Source of the DNA: DASVVT01 sp036386415
Lineage (GTDB): Bacteria > Acidobacteriota > Blastocatellia > Pyrinomonadales > Pyrinomonadaceae
Length of the DNA stretch: 64,000 bases
Direction of reading: 5' to 3'
NCBI GenBank assembly: GCA_036386415.1
Contig: DASVVT010000022.1
Span: 1-64,000, forward strand
Under the pieces are notes generated by a model that saw only the letters and a list, made by a program, of their open reading frames with translations, was not told the origin of the DNA and did not search any database. This document shows positions 25,054 to 34,304 of the stretch, piece by piece. A program made the position numbers and the translations under genes. Numbering within the stretch: the first letter of the stretch is position 1; every line of letters begins with the position of its first letter.

Positions 25054-25197
25054 ATGCTCTGGATTATTGCGGTGGCGCTCGTCGTCGCGTGGGCGGCGGG
25101 AATGTTATTTCATGTGAAGCCCTTCATACACCTTCTATTGCTCATCGCTATCACCCTCATTATTGTTCAACTGGTAGCCGGGCGGCGCGCGGTGTAA
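25054..25197 (+). CDS. lmo0937-family small membrane protein (DUF5670)
   Basis: 47 residues: MLWIIAVALVVAWAAGM, a short turn, HVKPFIHLLLLIAITLII, then a basic end (AGRRAV). Two TM helices with the initial MLWIIAV and terminal GRRA match the lmo0937 family, abundant and uncharacterised, often stress-linked. AGGAGG lies 7 nt before the ATG, the best ribosome binding site in this part of the window. Confidence 0.85.
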   Translation: MLWIIAVALVVAWAAGMLFHVKPFIHLLLLIAITLIIVQLVAGRRAV

Positions 25198-25247
25198 GCA
25201 AGAAGGATGGCTGCCAGGTAATAGTGGATTATGGGCAAGGCCACGGC

Positions 25248-25268
25248 GGCGGGGGCTTGCCCCCCGCC
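25248..25268 (+). terminator. GC-rich hairpin, possible terminator
   Basis: Stem GGCGGGGG / CCCCCGCC with a 5-nt loop, followed by ATGCTTTATCTCTTCC, 50 nt after the small membrane-protein stop. The T-rich stretch is interrupted, so termination is plausible, not certain. The rest of 25198-25375 holds no supported gene. Confidence 0.5.
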
Positions 25269-25375
25269 ATGCTTTATCTCTTCCTGACTTTGATCTGCAA
25301 TCTGCTCTGACTGCTGAAAGATCAAATACTCAGTTTACGAAGGCTCACAACTGACCACTGACCACTGTCTTCGCC

Positions 25376-25801
25376 TCAGGGGCGTCTTCCGCCTAGTATG
25401 TCGCGGATGCGCTTTGCGCCTTCATTGACGGTGCGTTCGATGTCGCGAGTCGTCTTGTTCTGGTTCTTATTAGTGCCCTTGTTGCTGGTTTTGCTGGTTT
25501 GATTGCTGTTCTTGTCTTTACTACTGCTTGAGCTCTTCGCCGTCCGATCATTGGAAGTTGAACTCTGATCGCTGCCCGTAGATGACTTGCCCTTGCTCTT
25601 GGACTTACTCGTAGTGGTGCTCCCGTCGGTCGTCTCCTCTGTCGATTCGGTGGTGGTCTCCGTCGCGGTCGACTCCGTGTTGCTATTGCCTTCAGCAGCA
25701 GCATTGTCGTTACCGTTGCTATTCTTCTTCGAGCAGCCGACAGCGGCGGCCAAGGCTATCATAATTGTGATAGCGATGATTAGCTTGAGCTTGCGTTTCA
25801 T
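25376..25801 (-). CDS. low-complexity Ser/Thr-rich lipoprotein
   Basis: 141 residues. The signal peptide ends in a lipobox (LAAAVGC, Cys at residue 22), predicting a lipid-anchored envelope protein. The mature part is a long disordered stretch rich in Ser, Thr, Asn and Lys (TATETTTESTEETTDGSTTT) and ends with a short helix ERTVNEGAKRIRDIL. It resembles linker or spacer lipoproteins; no enzyme domain. Start at ATG 25801; the frame extends to 25837 but lacks a better initiation signal. AAGGAGAG lies 9-12 nt upstream. Confidence 0.75.
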   Translation of the reverse strand: MKRKLKLIIAITIMIALAAAVGCSKKNSNGNDNAAAEGNSNTESTATETTTESTEETTDGSTTTSKSKSKGKSSTGSDQSSTSNDRTAKSSSSSKDKNSNQTSKTSNKGTNKNQNKTTRDIERTVNEGAKRIRDILGGRRP

Positions 25802-26010
25802 GTTAGCCCACTCTCCTTCTATGGGGGTTCTCTCCAATTAAGACTGATATTCGATAGTTCCGAAAGCGACATCGCTTCGGAGCCGAAGCCTCTTCGTCCG
25901 GCCACAGATGCGGATGCTCACCAGGAATCTGCGCGTCCTTTATCTGCCGCGCGTGTGGGCGACATAGTAACATTTATGGCGCATCTGCCAACAGCAAAAG
26001 TGTGCGGTAT

Positions 26011-26093
26011 GGATTGTGGAAAGCGGATTTCGGATTGCGGATTGAAAAACGACCTGTCTTTATGCCGCAATCCGAAATCCGCTTTCCGCAATC
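26011..26093. repeat. intergenic inverted repeat, family D
   Basis: Left arm GGATTGTGGAAAGCGGATTTCGGATTGCGG, stated as 7-nt GCGGATT units, pairs with CCGCAATCCGAAATCCGCTT and TCCGCAATC on the right; loop about 23 nt. It is among the most symmetrical elements in the window. Confidence 0.85.
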
Positions 26094-26238
26094 TCTCTTG
26101 ACCCCCCTCAACTCTTCGGCAACAATGCGCGAAGCTGGCGCATCAATGCAAGAGGACGAGAAGTCTTCCGGCGCGGTCAAGGGGTACGCTTCTTACAAGC
26201 GCGCGCCCAGTTTCGATTCAAAAGGAGTGAAAAAAAAT

Positions 26239-27822
26239 ATGTACGATCTGCGCTCTCCTTTAGGTCTTTTACTAATCTTCAGCACTCTTCTCATCGTCGC
26301 CATAGCGCCGACGGCCTTTGCGCAGAGCGACGTGCCCAGGCAGACTGTGGCGGTCACGTACCCTCTGGATCAAACGGTCAACGTCAAATTTCGCGGCACG
26401 ACGCGCTTCCCGCGCCTGAAGGGCGAAGCCAAAGTGAGGCGCGCAGGGCGTCGCGGCACGCGCGTTGAGCTGAGCGTGGAAAACCTGCCCCGTGCCCTTG
26501 AGCTTGGCGGCGTGTATACGACCTACGTGCTGTGGGCTGTGACGCCCGAAGGCCGCGTCGATAACTTGGGCGAGATCAAGCGCAGCGGCAGCATCATCGT
26601 CAATTCCAAGCTCGACGTGACGACCCCGCTTCAGACCTTCGCCCTGATGGTCACAGCAGAGCCGCACTTTCTGATGCGCTGGCCGAGCCGCATGGTCGTG
26701 CTTGAAAACCTGCCGCCGCAGAATCCCAACGGCGCGCAGGTCGCCACGGTCAACGTCCAGTATCTAGGCAACTCCAGCGACTACTTCAACGATCCGCACA
26801 CGCCGGAAGTGGCTGACCGCGACTATATCAAGACGCCGACTTCGCTCCTGGGCGCGCGGCAGGCGATCAACCTCGCGCGTTATGCCGGAGCCGAGCGCGA
26901 CGCGCCAAATGATTTGAGAGACGCGCAGGCACAGCTTGAACAGGCCGAGCAGGCCTGGCGTCTGCGCCAGCCCGAAGCGGAGGTAGATGTCCTCGCCCGG
27001 CAAGCCATCAGCACCGGAGCGCGCGCCGAAGAGGTTGCGGAAGCACATCGCGCGGCGCGCGAGCGGCGCGAAGAGATCAAGAAGCGCGACGAGGCCGTGC
27101 GCACAGCCGAAGAGAACGCCGCTACGGCCACAGAGCAGATCGCCAACCTGCGTGCCGAACTGGACAAAGAGCAGCGCGCGCGCGAATTGGCCGAGCGCGA
27201 TGCCTCCAATACTGAGCAGCAGCTACGCGACCTGCGTTCTGAGAACGAGCGACTGCGTGACGAGTTGCAGCGAGTTCGCGCCGAAGGTGAAGATGCCAAG
27301 CTGAAACTGGCGCGCATCGAAGGCGAGCGTAGCGCGGAGGAAGCGCGGCGCACGAGTGAGCAACGCGCACAGCAGCAGCAGGCCGCAGCCGTCTCGCTCA
27401 AGCAGACGCTCGCACGCTACGGCACTGTGCGCGCAACGTCGCGCGGCCTCGTCCTGGTGCTGCCCGAATCCCTGTGGGCTTCTACACGCGTAAGCCAACT
27501 CTCTCCGTCGGCGTCGGCCAAACTCGAACCGCTCGCGGCTCTGCTCGCCAACAATCCAGATTACCGGATCGTCATCGAAGCCTACACGGACAATCGGGGT
27601 GATGAAGCGAGCCTACAGCAACTGACGCAGGAACGTGCCCGCATTCTCTCCGAGCAGTTCGTCTCGGCGGGCATCGAGAGCTCCCGCATAGAGGCGAGCG
27701 GGATGGGCGCAGCCAACCCTGTCGCCCCCAACACCAAGGCTGGACGCGCACGCAACCGACGCACGGAGATCATACTCGTCCCCGCGGGCGCCGCCGATAC
27801 GGCCAGCACGAGCGCCAACTAA
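26239..27822 (+). CDS. exported coiled-coil protein with C-terminal OmpA domain
   Basis: 527 residues. Signal peptide LLLIFSTLLIVAIAPTAFAQ at about 10-29. Residues 30-200 form a beta-rich region (GTTRFPRLKGEAKVRR, YTTYVLWAVTPEGRVDNLGEI). Then comes a long charged coiled coil (about 215-385: AQAQLEQAEQAWRLRQPEAE, ELDKEQRARELAERDASNTE). The C-terminal OmpA-like peptidoglycan-binding domain (about 400-520) shows VIEAYTDNRGDEASLQQLTQERA and a NRRTEIIL end. It probably links the outer membrane or periplasmic structures to peptidoglycan. GGAG lies 11 nt before ATG 26239; the longer frame up to 26002 runs through a repeat and is rejected. Confidence 0.88.
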   Translation: MYDLRSPLGLLLIFSTLLIVAIAPTAFAQSDVPRQTVAVTYPLDQTVNVKFRGTTRFPRLKGEAKVRRAGRRGTRVELSVENLPRALELGGVYTTYVLWAVTPEGRVDNLGEIKRSGSIIVNSKLDVTTPLQTFALMVTAEPHFLMRWPSRMVVLENLPPQNPNGAQVATVNVQYLGNSSDYFNDPHTPEVADRDYIKTPTSLLGARQAINLARYAGAERDAPNDLRDAQAQLEQAEQAWRLRQPEAEVDVLARQAISTGARAEEVAEAHRAARERREEIKKRDEAVRTAEENAATATEQIANLRAELDKEQRARELAERDASNTEQQLRDLRSENERLRDELQRVRAEGEDAKLKLARIEGERSAEEARRTSEQRAQQQQAAAVSLKQTLARYGTVRATSRGLVLVLPESLWASTRVSQLSPSASAKLEPLAALLANNPDYRIVIEAYTDNRGDEASLQQLTQERARILSEQFVSAGIESSRIEASGMGAANPVAPNTKAGRARNRRTEIILVPAGAADTASTSAN

Positions 27823-27969
27823 GGCAGGCGAGGTCAGGGGCGAGAGACGTTTGATTGATAACCGCGCTCTCGCCCCTGACCATGGAGGCTAAACAATTAC
27901 AGCAGGCCGTACACTTGCCATTCACGAGTGACACTATTCGACGGCTCAGGAAGATAAGAGGCTGTGGCG

Positions 27970-28296
27970 ATGATTAGTCGTATCTGGCACGGGTGGACTA
28001 CGCCGGAGAATGCGGCGGCGTATCAAGCGCTGCTGGAAACGGAAATCCTGCCGGGCATTGCGGGTCGGAACATTAAGGGATACGCGGGGGCTCACCTGCT
28101 CAGGCGCGACCTTGAGAGCGAAGTCGAGTTCGTCACTATCCTGTGGTTCGATTCCGTTGAGGCCGTGCGCGAGTTCGCAGGCCCTGAACATGACGTGGCC
28201 GTCGTCCCGCCCAAAGCGCGAGCGCTTCTTTCCCGCTTCGATGACCGTTCGGCTCACTACCAAACCTTACTTGAGCCCCAGTCCAGCTTTGCATAA
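27970..28296 (+). CDS. antibiotic biosynthesis monooxygenase (ABM)-fold protein
   Basis: 108 residues. The pattern SRIWHGWTTPENAAAYQALL, GAHLLRRDLESEVEFVTILW and FDSVEAVREFAG is that of small ferredoxin-like dimeric ABM-domain proteins (quinone or heme monooxygenase relatives). The substrate is unknown. Start at ATG 27970; GTG at 27964 is two codons upstream, with AGAGG ahead of both. It stands alone, flanked by non-coding DNA. Confidence 0.8.
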   Translation: MISRIWHGWTTPENAAAYQALLETEILPGIAGRNIKGYAGAHLLRRDLESEVEFVTILWFDSVEAVREFAGPEHDVAVVPPKARALLSRFDDRSAHYQTLLEPQSSFA

Positions 28297-28426
28297 GAGA
28301 GCAGCGCGATAGACAATACGATGAGCCTGAGCCGTCCGGCAAAGAGCCTTACACAGCGCGCTCGACGAGCGAGATTATCAGGCTCCTAGAGCGGTTTTCA
28401 AATGAATGTCAGACAAGGATAAAATT

Positions 28427-28540
28427 GTAGGGGCAGGGACAAGTCCTCTGCCCGTCTCTGCTGTCAATTGAGCGGGCAGAGGACTTGTCCCTGCCCTACA
28501 GCTCAAGCGAAGACGGGCAGGGACAAGCCCTGCCCCTACT
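28427..28540. repeat. intergenic repeat, family E (GGGCAGGGACAAG)
   Basis: Three arms: TAGGGGCAGGGACAAGTCCT (28428), its inverse AGGACTTGTCCCTGCCCTA (28480-28498) and a further direct copy GGGCAGGGACAAGCCCTGCC (28516). It can fold in two alternative hairpins. The 328-nt gap 28297-28624 contains nothing else recognisable. Confidence 0.75.
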
Positions 28541-28624
28541 GTTCGACACCCGATTGAAATTTGCGCTAGAGATGCAATGGCTTTGAGATAGCTTCAGCCT
28601 TCGTGTGCGGTTGGTTCCAGCATC

Positions 28625-30730
28625 ATGTCGCTGCTAGAGGTTTTACAACTCGTCGGGTACAGCATGGGTGCGGCGCTGCACGTGTGGATGGCGGCGCTCT
28701 TGTTGAAGAGGCGGCGCGTTCTGGGCGGGACGGAGCGTGTGCTGCTGGCGCTGGCTATCGGCATGGGGGCCTGGCACGCGAGCAATCTGGTCATCTCCCT
28801 GCACGGTATGCTTGGCCTTGAGCGCGAGCGCTGGGCGACAGTGCTCCGTTTGGCGGACACGGTTGCCGTCGTCACCATCACGCTCTCCTACTCTTTCATC
28901 CTGCACGTCCACCTGCACCTGTGGGCCAGAGCGCGCGCGCGTCCTCTGACGCTGATGGAGCGTGCGCGCGTCTACCTCTCTTACATCCCGGCGCTCTTTC
29001 TCTTCATCGCTGTGCCCCCTTTGTGGAGAGGGGAGTATGCGCCGATGCTTGATAAGCTCGCGCATCTGGTGCTGCCTTTCGCGCTCTGGGCGGCCTACGT
29101 GCTCGCCTTTGTGGCGGTGACAGACCTGCTCATCGCGCGTCAAACCTCTTCGCAGAGTGAGCGCAGATTCATGCGCACGTTGGCCGCCTCGTTCGTGGGC
29201 ATCGGCCTCCTGATTCTCGCCGCGCTTGCCTTCGGCGTGGGCGAGGGCACGCTGCTCGGTCTCTACCTCAAGACGCTCGCCAACTTGGGGTCGCTGCTGC
29301 CGTCGGCGTTGATCGCATATTACATCTATCGCTACCGCTATCTTGAGCTGATCATCAAGGAGAGCCTCATCGTCGCGTCGTTTGCAGGTGTCGTGCTGGT
29401 CGTATACCTGTACGGCATACGCACCATCGGAGCCTGGCTGACGGCGCGTTACGGGCTGCGCGCGGGCGCGGTCGAGGCGCTCCTGATCCTGGCGCTGGCG
29501 CTTGTGGCAGCGCCTTTGCGCGGCTGGCTCGAAAGACGTTTCCATAAACTCTTTGAGCGCGAGGCGGCGCTCTACCGCGATGTCGTGGCGCGGATCGGAG
29601 CGCACGCAGGGCAGTACAAACAACTGCCGGAACTGCTGCGCTTCGTCGAAGAGCGAACCGAGCAGGCGCTCGGATTGCGTCGCGTGCGGCTCATCACGAG
29701 CCGACAAAGCGTTGACGAGTCCGATAACGCCCATGATGGAAATGGAACTGCCGATGCGAGCGTGGAGGAGGATAGAGAGCTATCAGACTGGGCGGATGAG
29801 GTGTTGTCGCTTGCGCGTGCGCGGGGCTGGGCGGCTGTGGAAGGTGAGCGACTGTTGCGCGAGCGTGGCTACAGAATCGCTTACCCGCTCAGGCGCGAGG
29901 ATAAGCTGGTGGGACTGATGGCTGTTGATACTGCGACGGATGCGCTGACGCCTGATGCGCGTTCGGTGCTCGAAGTGCTCGCCGGTCAGGTCGCCATCGC
30001 CATAGAGGATTGCAGGCTGGTGGAGGAGAACGTGCGCCTTGAGCGTAGGCTGGCGCACGGAGAGCGTCTCGCTGCCCTGGGACAGATGGCCGCCACGGTC
30101 GCGCACGAAGTCAAAAACCCTCTCTCGGCGATCAAGTCCATCGCGCAGGTGATGCGCGAAGACGAGAGTCTGAAGGGCGAGTATGCGCGCGATCTCAACC
30201 TCATCGTCGGCGAGACGGATCGCCTGAGCCGCAGCGTCACGCAGCTTCTAAGCTTTGCGCGCAACACGCAACCGGCCACCGCTGCCTCCGGCGCGGATGA
30301 GCTGGTGCAGTCGGTCGTAGAGCTTTTCCGCGCAGAAGCGAGCGCGCGCCAGATCAGCCTGGAAGCAAATCTGGACGCGCACAGAGAGCTTGACGGGATG
30401 TGCGCCTCTGCCCTGCGCGACGCGCTCTCGAACCTTTTAATCAACGCGCTACAGGCGACACCTGCCGGAGGGCGCGTCACGGTTGAAGCCAGCGTCATTG
30501 ATCATCACCTGCTCGTCGCCGTCACGGATAACGGTGTCGGAGTGCCTGCGGAATTACGAGAGCGCATCTGGGAGCCCTTCTTCACGACCCGTCAACGCGG
30601 CACGGGGCTCGGTCTCGCCATCGTGCGCAAGCGTGTCGAGGAGGTGGGCGGCTCAACCCGGCTCGCGCCCGCGCTGGCTGGTGAAGGGGCGCGCTTTGAG
30701 ATCAATCTTCCACTCGCGGACGTTCGATAG
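28625..30730 (+). CDS. membrane sensor histidine kinase with GAF-like domain (NtrB-like output)
   Basis: 701 residues. About eight TM helices in residues 1-310, then a GAF-like segment (about 330-465). HisKA H-box is TVAHEVKNPLSAIKSIAQVM with the phospho-accepting His. The ATPase has N-box SNLLINALQATPAGG, G1 DNGVGVPAEL, F-box EPFFTT and G2 GTGLGLAIV. It phosphorylates the regulator encoded 45 nt downstream. TM plus GAF plus NtrB-like kinase is reminiscent of PrsK-type kinases that control polysaccharide or exosortase genes, but the match is loose. The signal is unknown. Confidence 0.92.
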   Translation: MSLLEVLQLVGYSMGAALHVWMAALLLKRRRVLGGTERVLLALAIGMGAWHASNLVISLHGMLGLERERWATVLRLADTVAVVTITLSYSFILHVHLHLWARARARPLTLMERARVYLSYIPALFLFIAVPPLWRGEYAPMLDKLAHLVLPFALWAAYVLAFVAVTDLLIARQTSSQSERRFMRTLAASFVGIGLLILAALAFGVGEGTLLGLYLKTLANLGSLLPSALIAYYIYRYRYLELIIKESLIVASFAGVVLVVYLYGIRTIGAWLTARYGLRAGAVEALLILALALVAAPLRGWLERRFHKLFEREAALYRDVVARIGAHAGQYKQLPELLRFVEERTEQALGLRRVRLITSRQSVDESDNAHDGNGTADASVEEDRELSDWADEVLSLARARGWAAVEGERLLRERGYRIAYPLRREDKLVGLMAVDTATDALTPDARSVLEVLAGQVAIAIEDCRLVEENVRLERRLAHGERLAALGQMAATVAHEVKNPLSAIKSIAQVMREDESLKGEYARDLNLIVGETDRLSRSVTQLLSFARNTQPATAASGADELVQSVVELFRAEASARQISLEANLDAHRELDGMCASALRDALSNLLINALQATPAGGRVTVEASVIDHHLLVAVTDNGVGVPAELRERIWEPFFTTRQRGTGLGLAIVRKRVEEVGGSTRLAPALAGEGARFEINLPLADVR

Positions 30731-30775
30731 CTATCTGGCATGCGAGATGCTGGTCAGGTCTGACCGGAGCGAATT

Positions 30776-32233
30776 ATGGTCAAACAGAAGAGCGAAAATG
30801 ATGTAGCCCTGCGGCTGCTCATCGTCGATGATGAGGAGGCTTCGCGTTACGGGATGCGGCGCGCGCTCGGCGGCTTCGGTTACGACATAGATGAGGCCGG
30901 GAGCGTAGATGCCGCACGCCGCTTGATGACGGACGAGCGCCCGGACCTGCTGCTGCTCGATGTGAACCTGCCGGGGATGAGCGGCCTCGAATTCCTGCGC
31001 GAGCTACAGGAGAAGCCTGAAGATGCGCCGCTCACCGTCATCATCACCGCGCACGGGTCTGAGCGCATGGCCGTGGAAGCGGTTAAGTCTGGCGCGCACG
31101 ACTATCTCTCAAAACCTTTCGATGTGGACGAGCTGCGCCTGGTCGTCAAAAATGCGCTTGAGACAGTCCGGCTGCGGCGCGAGAACGAGCGGCTGCGCCA
31201 ACGCATAGAGATCGAGGGTGCTGCGCGCGGGTCGCTGATCGGGGCTTCATCTGCGATGCAGCGCGTTCGCTCGCTGATCGAAAAGGTCGCCGACACGGAT
31301 GCGACCATCTTGGTGCGCGGCGAATCAGGCACGGGCAAAGAACTGGTCGCGCGCGAGATTCACGAACGGAGCGCTTCGCGCAGAGGCGGCGCGTTTGTCG
31401 CTGTCAACTGCGCGGCGCTGCCTTCGGAGCTGATTGAATCGGAGCTTTTCGGCCACGAAAAAGGGGCTTTTACGGGGGCGGCAGCGCGGCGACGCGGAAA
31501 GTTTGAGCAGGCCGACGGCGGCACGCTGTTCCTAGACGAGATCGGCGACATGAGCGCCAACGTACAGGCCAAACTACTGCGCGCCCTTGAAGAGCGACGC
31601 ATCGAAAGGCTCGGCGGCATGGATTCAATACCCGTCGATGTGCGCATCGTGAGCGCGACGCATCGCCCGCTCGAACAGGAGATCACAGCCGGAAACTTCA
31701 GGGCAGACCTCTTCTACCGCCTGCGCGTCGTCGAGATCGAAATCGCGCCGCTGCGCGAACGACGCGAGGACATCCCGCTCCTCGCAGAATCCTTCGTGCG
31801 CCGCGCCGCAGAACGCTACAACCTGCCCGCGCGCTCAATCGCCAACAGCGCCCTGCGCCTGCTCGTAGAGTATGACTGGCCGGGAAATGTACGCGAGCTG
31901 CGCAACACCATCGAACGCGCTGTGATACTGGCAGAGTGCGACGAGCTGGCAGCGCGCGACCTGCCGGAAGAGTTCAGGGCGGGCGTCGCTAGGAGCAACA
32001 TGAGCACGGTTGAAGAATTGGACGGGCTCGCAGTGCCCTTCACATCAGACTTTCGCGCCGACCGCAAGGAGTTCGAGCGTCGCTACATCGCGCGCTGCCT
32101 CGAAGAGTCTGGCGGCAACGTGACGCGCGCCGCCGCGATCCTTGGCATGCACAGGCAATCGCTACAGCACAAGCTGCGCGAGCTAGGGCTCGCCCGCCGT
32201 TATGTCTCCGTCGAACAGGAGGCGCAGGATTAA
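30776..32233 (+). CDS. sigma-54-dependent response regulator, NtrC family
   Basis: 485 residues. Receiver domain (about 10-125: LLIVDDEEASRYGM, LLLDVNLPGMSG, DYLSKPFDVDEL), AAA+ domain (about 150-390) with Walker A GESGTGKELVAREIH, the sigma-54 contact loop GAFTGA, Walker B LFLDEIGDMS and the arginine-finger region, then a Fis-type helix-turn-helix (ESGGNVTRAAAILGMHRQSLQHKLRELGL, residues about 440-468). It activates sigma-54 promoters when phosphorylated by the kinase upstream. Target genes not visible here. Confidence 0.95.
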   Translation: MVKQKSENDVALRLLIVDDEEASRYGMRRALGGFGYDIDEAGSVDAARRLMTDERPDLLLLDVNLPGMSGLEFLRELQEKPEDAPLTVIITAHGSERMAVEAVKSGAHDYLSKPFDVDELRLVVKNALETVRLRRENERLRQRIEIEGAARGSLIGASSAMQRVRSLIEKVADTDATILVRGESGTGKELVAREIHERSASRRGGAFVAVNCAALPSELIESELFGHEKGAFTGAAARRRGKFEQADGGTLFLDEIGDMSANVQAKLLRALEERRIERLGGMDSIPVDVRIVSATHRPLEQEITAGNFRADLFYRLRVVEIEIAPLRERREDIPLLAESFVRRAAERYNLPARSIANSALRLLVEYDWPGNVRELRNTIERAVILAECDELAARDLPEEFRAGVARSNMSTVEELDGLAVPFTSDFRADRKEFERRYIARCLEESGGNVTRAAAILGMHRQSLQHKLRELGLARRYVSVEQEAQD

Positions 32234-32264
32234 TCCGACAACCGTAAGATAAAGATGGCGGAAA

Positions 32265-32656
32265 GAGATGATTCACCACAGAAACACAGAGAAGAAGTAG
32301 AAAAAGATCAGAGCCGCGTTAATCTAACGTCAGTTCGACATAAGAGGATGTCACGCTCTGAGCCCCGGCAGGGGCGATATACCAGTAGCCCATGACGTGA
32401 GTCATGGGTAACAAGCGAAATTTGAAATTCGAGCCCCGGTAGGGGCGACATATTGGGCCTGACGGATGACCACTGACATTAACATTATGCCGCCCTCTTT
32501 GAGGGCTCTCTCTGCTTGACTGGCTACTTTCCCACGGCTTGCGCCGTGGGCTACTGGTATGCCGCCCCTGCCGGGGCTCAGAGCATCACGGCTTCTTATA
32601 TCGAACTGACGTTAATCTGACAAAGTTTTCTCTGTGTCTCCGTGGTGAATCATCTC
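32265..32656. repeat. nested inverted-repeat element, about 390 nt (families B and F)
   Basis: Three concentric arm pairs: GAGATGATTCACCACAGAAA with TCTCCGTGGTGAATCATCTC (outer), ATCTAACGTCAGTTCGA with TCGAACTGACGTTAATC (middle), and GCTCTGAGCCCCGGCAGGGG with CCCCTGCCGGGGCTCAGAGC (inner). Inside lie further CCCATGACG/CATGGG and CCCACGG/CCGTGGG stems. It fills nearly the whole gap 32234-32778. No ORF. Confidence 0.85.
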
Positions 32657-32778
32657 GTTCCTCTCCCTCAGATTCTTTCTGATTCGCTTCTCGCTCGCCG
32701 CCTTATTGCGCCCTCTGAAGAGTTGCGGTTACACTGGCAACCGTTCTCCATCAAAATCAAACAACCTGGAAGAGGATT

Positions 32779-33435
32779 ATGAAAGCACGTCCTGATGCCA
32801 TCATTCATAGTGAACAGGCTGAGTATCTGGAACGCCTTCTGCCGCCAAGTACGGGTGTGCTGGCGGAGATGGAAGAGCATGCGGCAAGCCATAACGTGCC
32901 GATTGCCGACCGCGAGGTCGCGCTGTTTCTGGAGATCACAGCGCGCGCCATGAACGCGCGGCGCGTGTTGGAGATCGGGATGGCGATTGGCTATTCGGTC
33001 ATACACCTGGCGCGCGCCATGTCTGAAGATGGTCTCGTCGTCACCATCGAGCCGAACGAGGAGATGATACGCCTCTCGGAAGGCTACCTCACGCGAGCCG
33101 GACTGATTGATCGCGTGAGGGTCGAGCGCGGGCTGGCGCTCGAAGTCATGCCGCGACTGACAGAGACTTTTGATCTGGTCTACATCGACGCCGTGAAGGA
33201 AGAGTATTCCGAGTATCTAGATCAGGCTCTGCGGCTTCTGCGCGTGGGCGGCGTCATCATCGCCGATAACGTTTTGTGGGGCGGGCAGGTGGCAGGCGAG
33301 ATTCGCAACGCCTCCCAGACCGCCTCGACGCAGGCCCTGCGCCAGTTCAACCAGCACCTCGTGCACCACCCCCAACTGCGCGCCGAAGTCTTATCATTCG
33401 GCGACGGTATCGGCTACGGCGTCAAGATCGAGTAG
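32779..33435 (+). CDS. class I O-methyltransferase (COMT-like)
   Basis: 218 residues. SAM-binding motif I is RVLEIGMAIGYSVIHLA, followed by TIEPNEEMIRLSEGYL (acidic residue binding the ribose) and FDLVYIDAVKEEYSEYL with the metal-ligand region, then GGVIIADNVLWGGQV. This order is that of the cation-dependent catechol O-methyltransferase family (PF01596). GAAGAGG precedes the ATG by 5-6 nt. Substrate unknown. A perfect hairpin follows the stop. Confidence 0.92.
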   Translation: MKARPDAIIHSEQAEYLERLLPPSTGVLAEMEEHAASHNVPIADREVALFLEITARAMNARRVLEIGMAIGYSVIHLARAMSEDGLVVTIEPNEEMIRLSEGYLTRAGLIDRVRVERGLALEVMPRLTETFDLVYIDAVKEEYSEYLDQALRLLRVGGVIIADNVLWGGQVAGEIRNASQTASTQALRQFNQHLVHHPQLRAEVLSFGDGIGYGVKIE

Positions 33436-33443
33436 CTCATCCT

Positions 33444-33504
33444 CTTTGCGTTCTTTGCGGCTTTGCGTGAAATAATCTCACGCAAAGCCGCAAAGAACGC
33501 AAAG
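33444..33504. repeat. perfect 27-bp inverted repeat, family C
   Basis: Left arm 33444-33470 (CTTTGCG, TTCTTTGCG, GCTTTGCG units) and right arm 33478-33504 are perfectly complementary around a 7-nt loop. It sits between two co-directional genes (O-methyltransferase and Sua5-type) and would form a very stable RNA hairpin. Confidence 0.9.
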
Positions 33505-33527
33505 GTAAAAACATTATCCGAGCAAGC

Positions 33528-34166
33528 ATGATGATCGTGTTGGATAGTGGAGAGGCACGAGAGCGTGCCGGGAGCGTGGTCGCTGCCGGTGGAGTCGTGG
33601 CCTTTCGCACGGATACGTTCTACGGTCTTGGCGCAGACCCCTTCAACGCGGACGCGCTGCGTGCCATCAAGTCTTTGAAGGGCAGGGAAGATGGTAAGCC
33701 CATCCTCGTCGTCATCAGTGACGCGGCGGAAGCGGAGCGCTTCATCGCAGGCAGGACAGGATTGTTCGAGCACGTGAGCGGGCGACACTGGCCGGGACCA
33801 CTGACGCTCGTTGTGAAGGCGCGCGAGCGCGTGCCGGAAGAGTTGACGGCTGGGAGCGGTACGGTCGGCGTGCGTTTGCCGGATGATGAAGAGGTGCGCG
33901 AGCTTGTGCGTGCGTGCGGGGGGGCGCTAACGGCGACGAGCGCGAACCTTGCAGGCGAGCCGCCCGCGCGCAATGTCACAATGGTCGCGCGCTCTTTCCC
34001 GTCAGGCTTAGGATTGATTATTGATGGGGGCGAAGCGCGCGTCGATAGGGCATCGACCGTGTTGGATGTAAGTGGGGATACCCCACGGCTGATACGCGAA
34101 GGCGTTGTCTCGCGACGCGAGTTGCAGGAGACTCTTCAGTCCCTCGGAGTAAATTTTAGAGAATGA
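33528..34166 (+). CDS. L-threonylcarbamoyladenylate synthase (Sua5/YciO/YrdC family)
   Basis: 212 residues, the length of a single-domain TsaC/YrdC. Substrate-binding features are FRTDTFYGLGADPF, KSLKGREDGKPILVV (KxR...KP), HWPGPLTLVV and ATSANLAGEPPA. The enzyme makes threonylcarbamoyl-AMP from threonine, bicarbonate and ATP, for t6A37 of tRNAs reading ANN codons. YciO-like paralogues look similar, so orthology with TsaC is likely but not certain. The start is ATG-ATG at 33528/33531. Confidence 0.93.
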   Translation: MMIVLDSGEARERAGSVVAAGGVVAFRTDTFYGLGADPFNADALRAIKSLKGREDGKPILVVISDAAEAERFIAGRTGLFEHVSGRHWPGPLTLVVKARERVPEELTAGSGTVGVRLPDDEEVRELVRACGGALTATSANLAGEPPARNVTMVARSFPSGLGLIIDGGEARVDRASTVLDVSGDTPRLIREGVVSRRELQETLQSLGVNFRE

Positions 34167-34213
34167 TGATTGAGAGGACTCTAGAAAGATTAGCTTGACT
34201 GTTCAGTAAGAGG

Positions 34214-34296
34214 AGATTTAAACGCAGAGGGCGCAAAGTGCATCGCAAAGGCGCGCAAAGAAGCTGCGTCCTTTGCGAGTTCCCTTTGCGTTTAAG
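34214..34296. repeat. intergenic inverted repeat, family C
   Basis: GATTTAAACGCAGAGGGCGC at the left and CCCTTTGCGTTTAAGTC at the right, with internal GCAAAG units. It lies between the convergent Sua5-type and substrate-binding-protein genes. Confidence 0.8.
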
Positions 34297-34304
34297 TCTT
34301 TACT

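Noticed and set aside
25089..25310. 73-codon + frame overlapping the 47-residue membrane peptide
   Set aside because: Out of frame with the lmo0937-family gene, which has the strong AGGAGG and matching TM pattern.
26002..26238. N-terminal extension of the OmpA-domain gene
   Set aside because: The extension is encoded by a family D repeat and precedes a good GGAG-ATG start followed by a signal peptide.
28643..29734. 363-codon minus-strand frame
   Set aside because: Antisense to the sensor kinase; Arg/His/Gln-rich composition typical of shadow frames.
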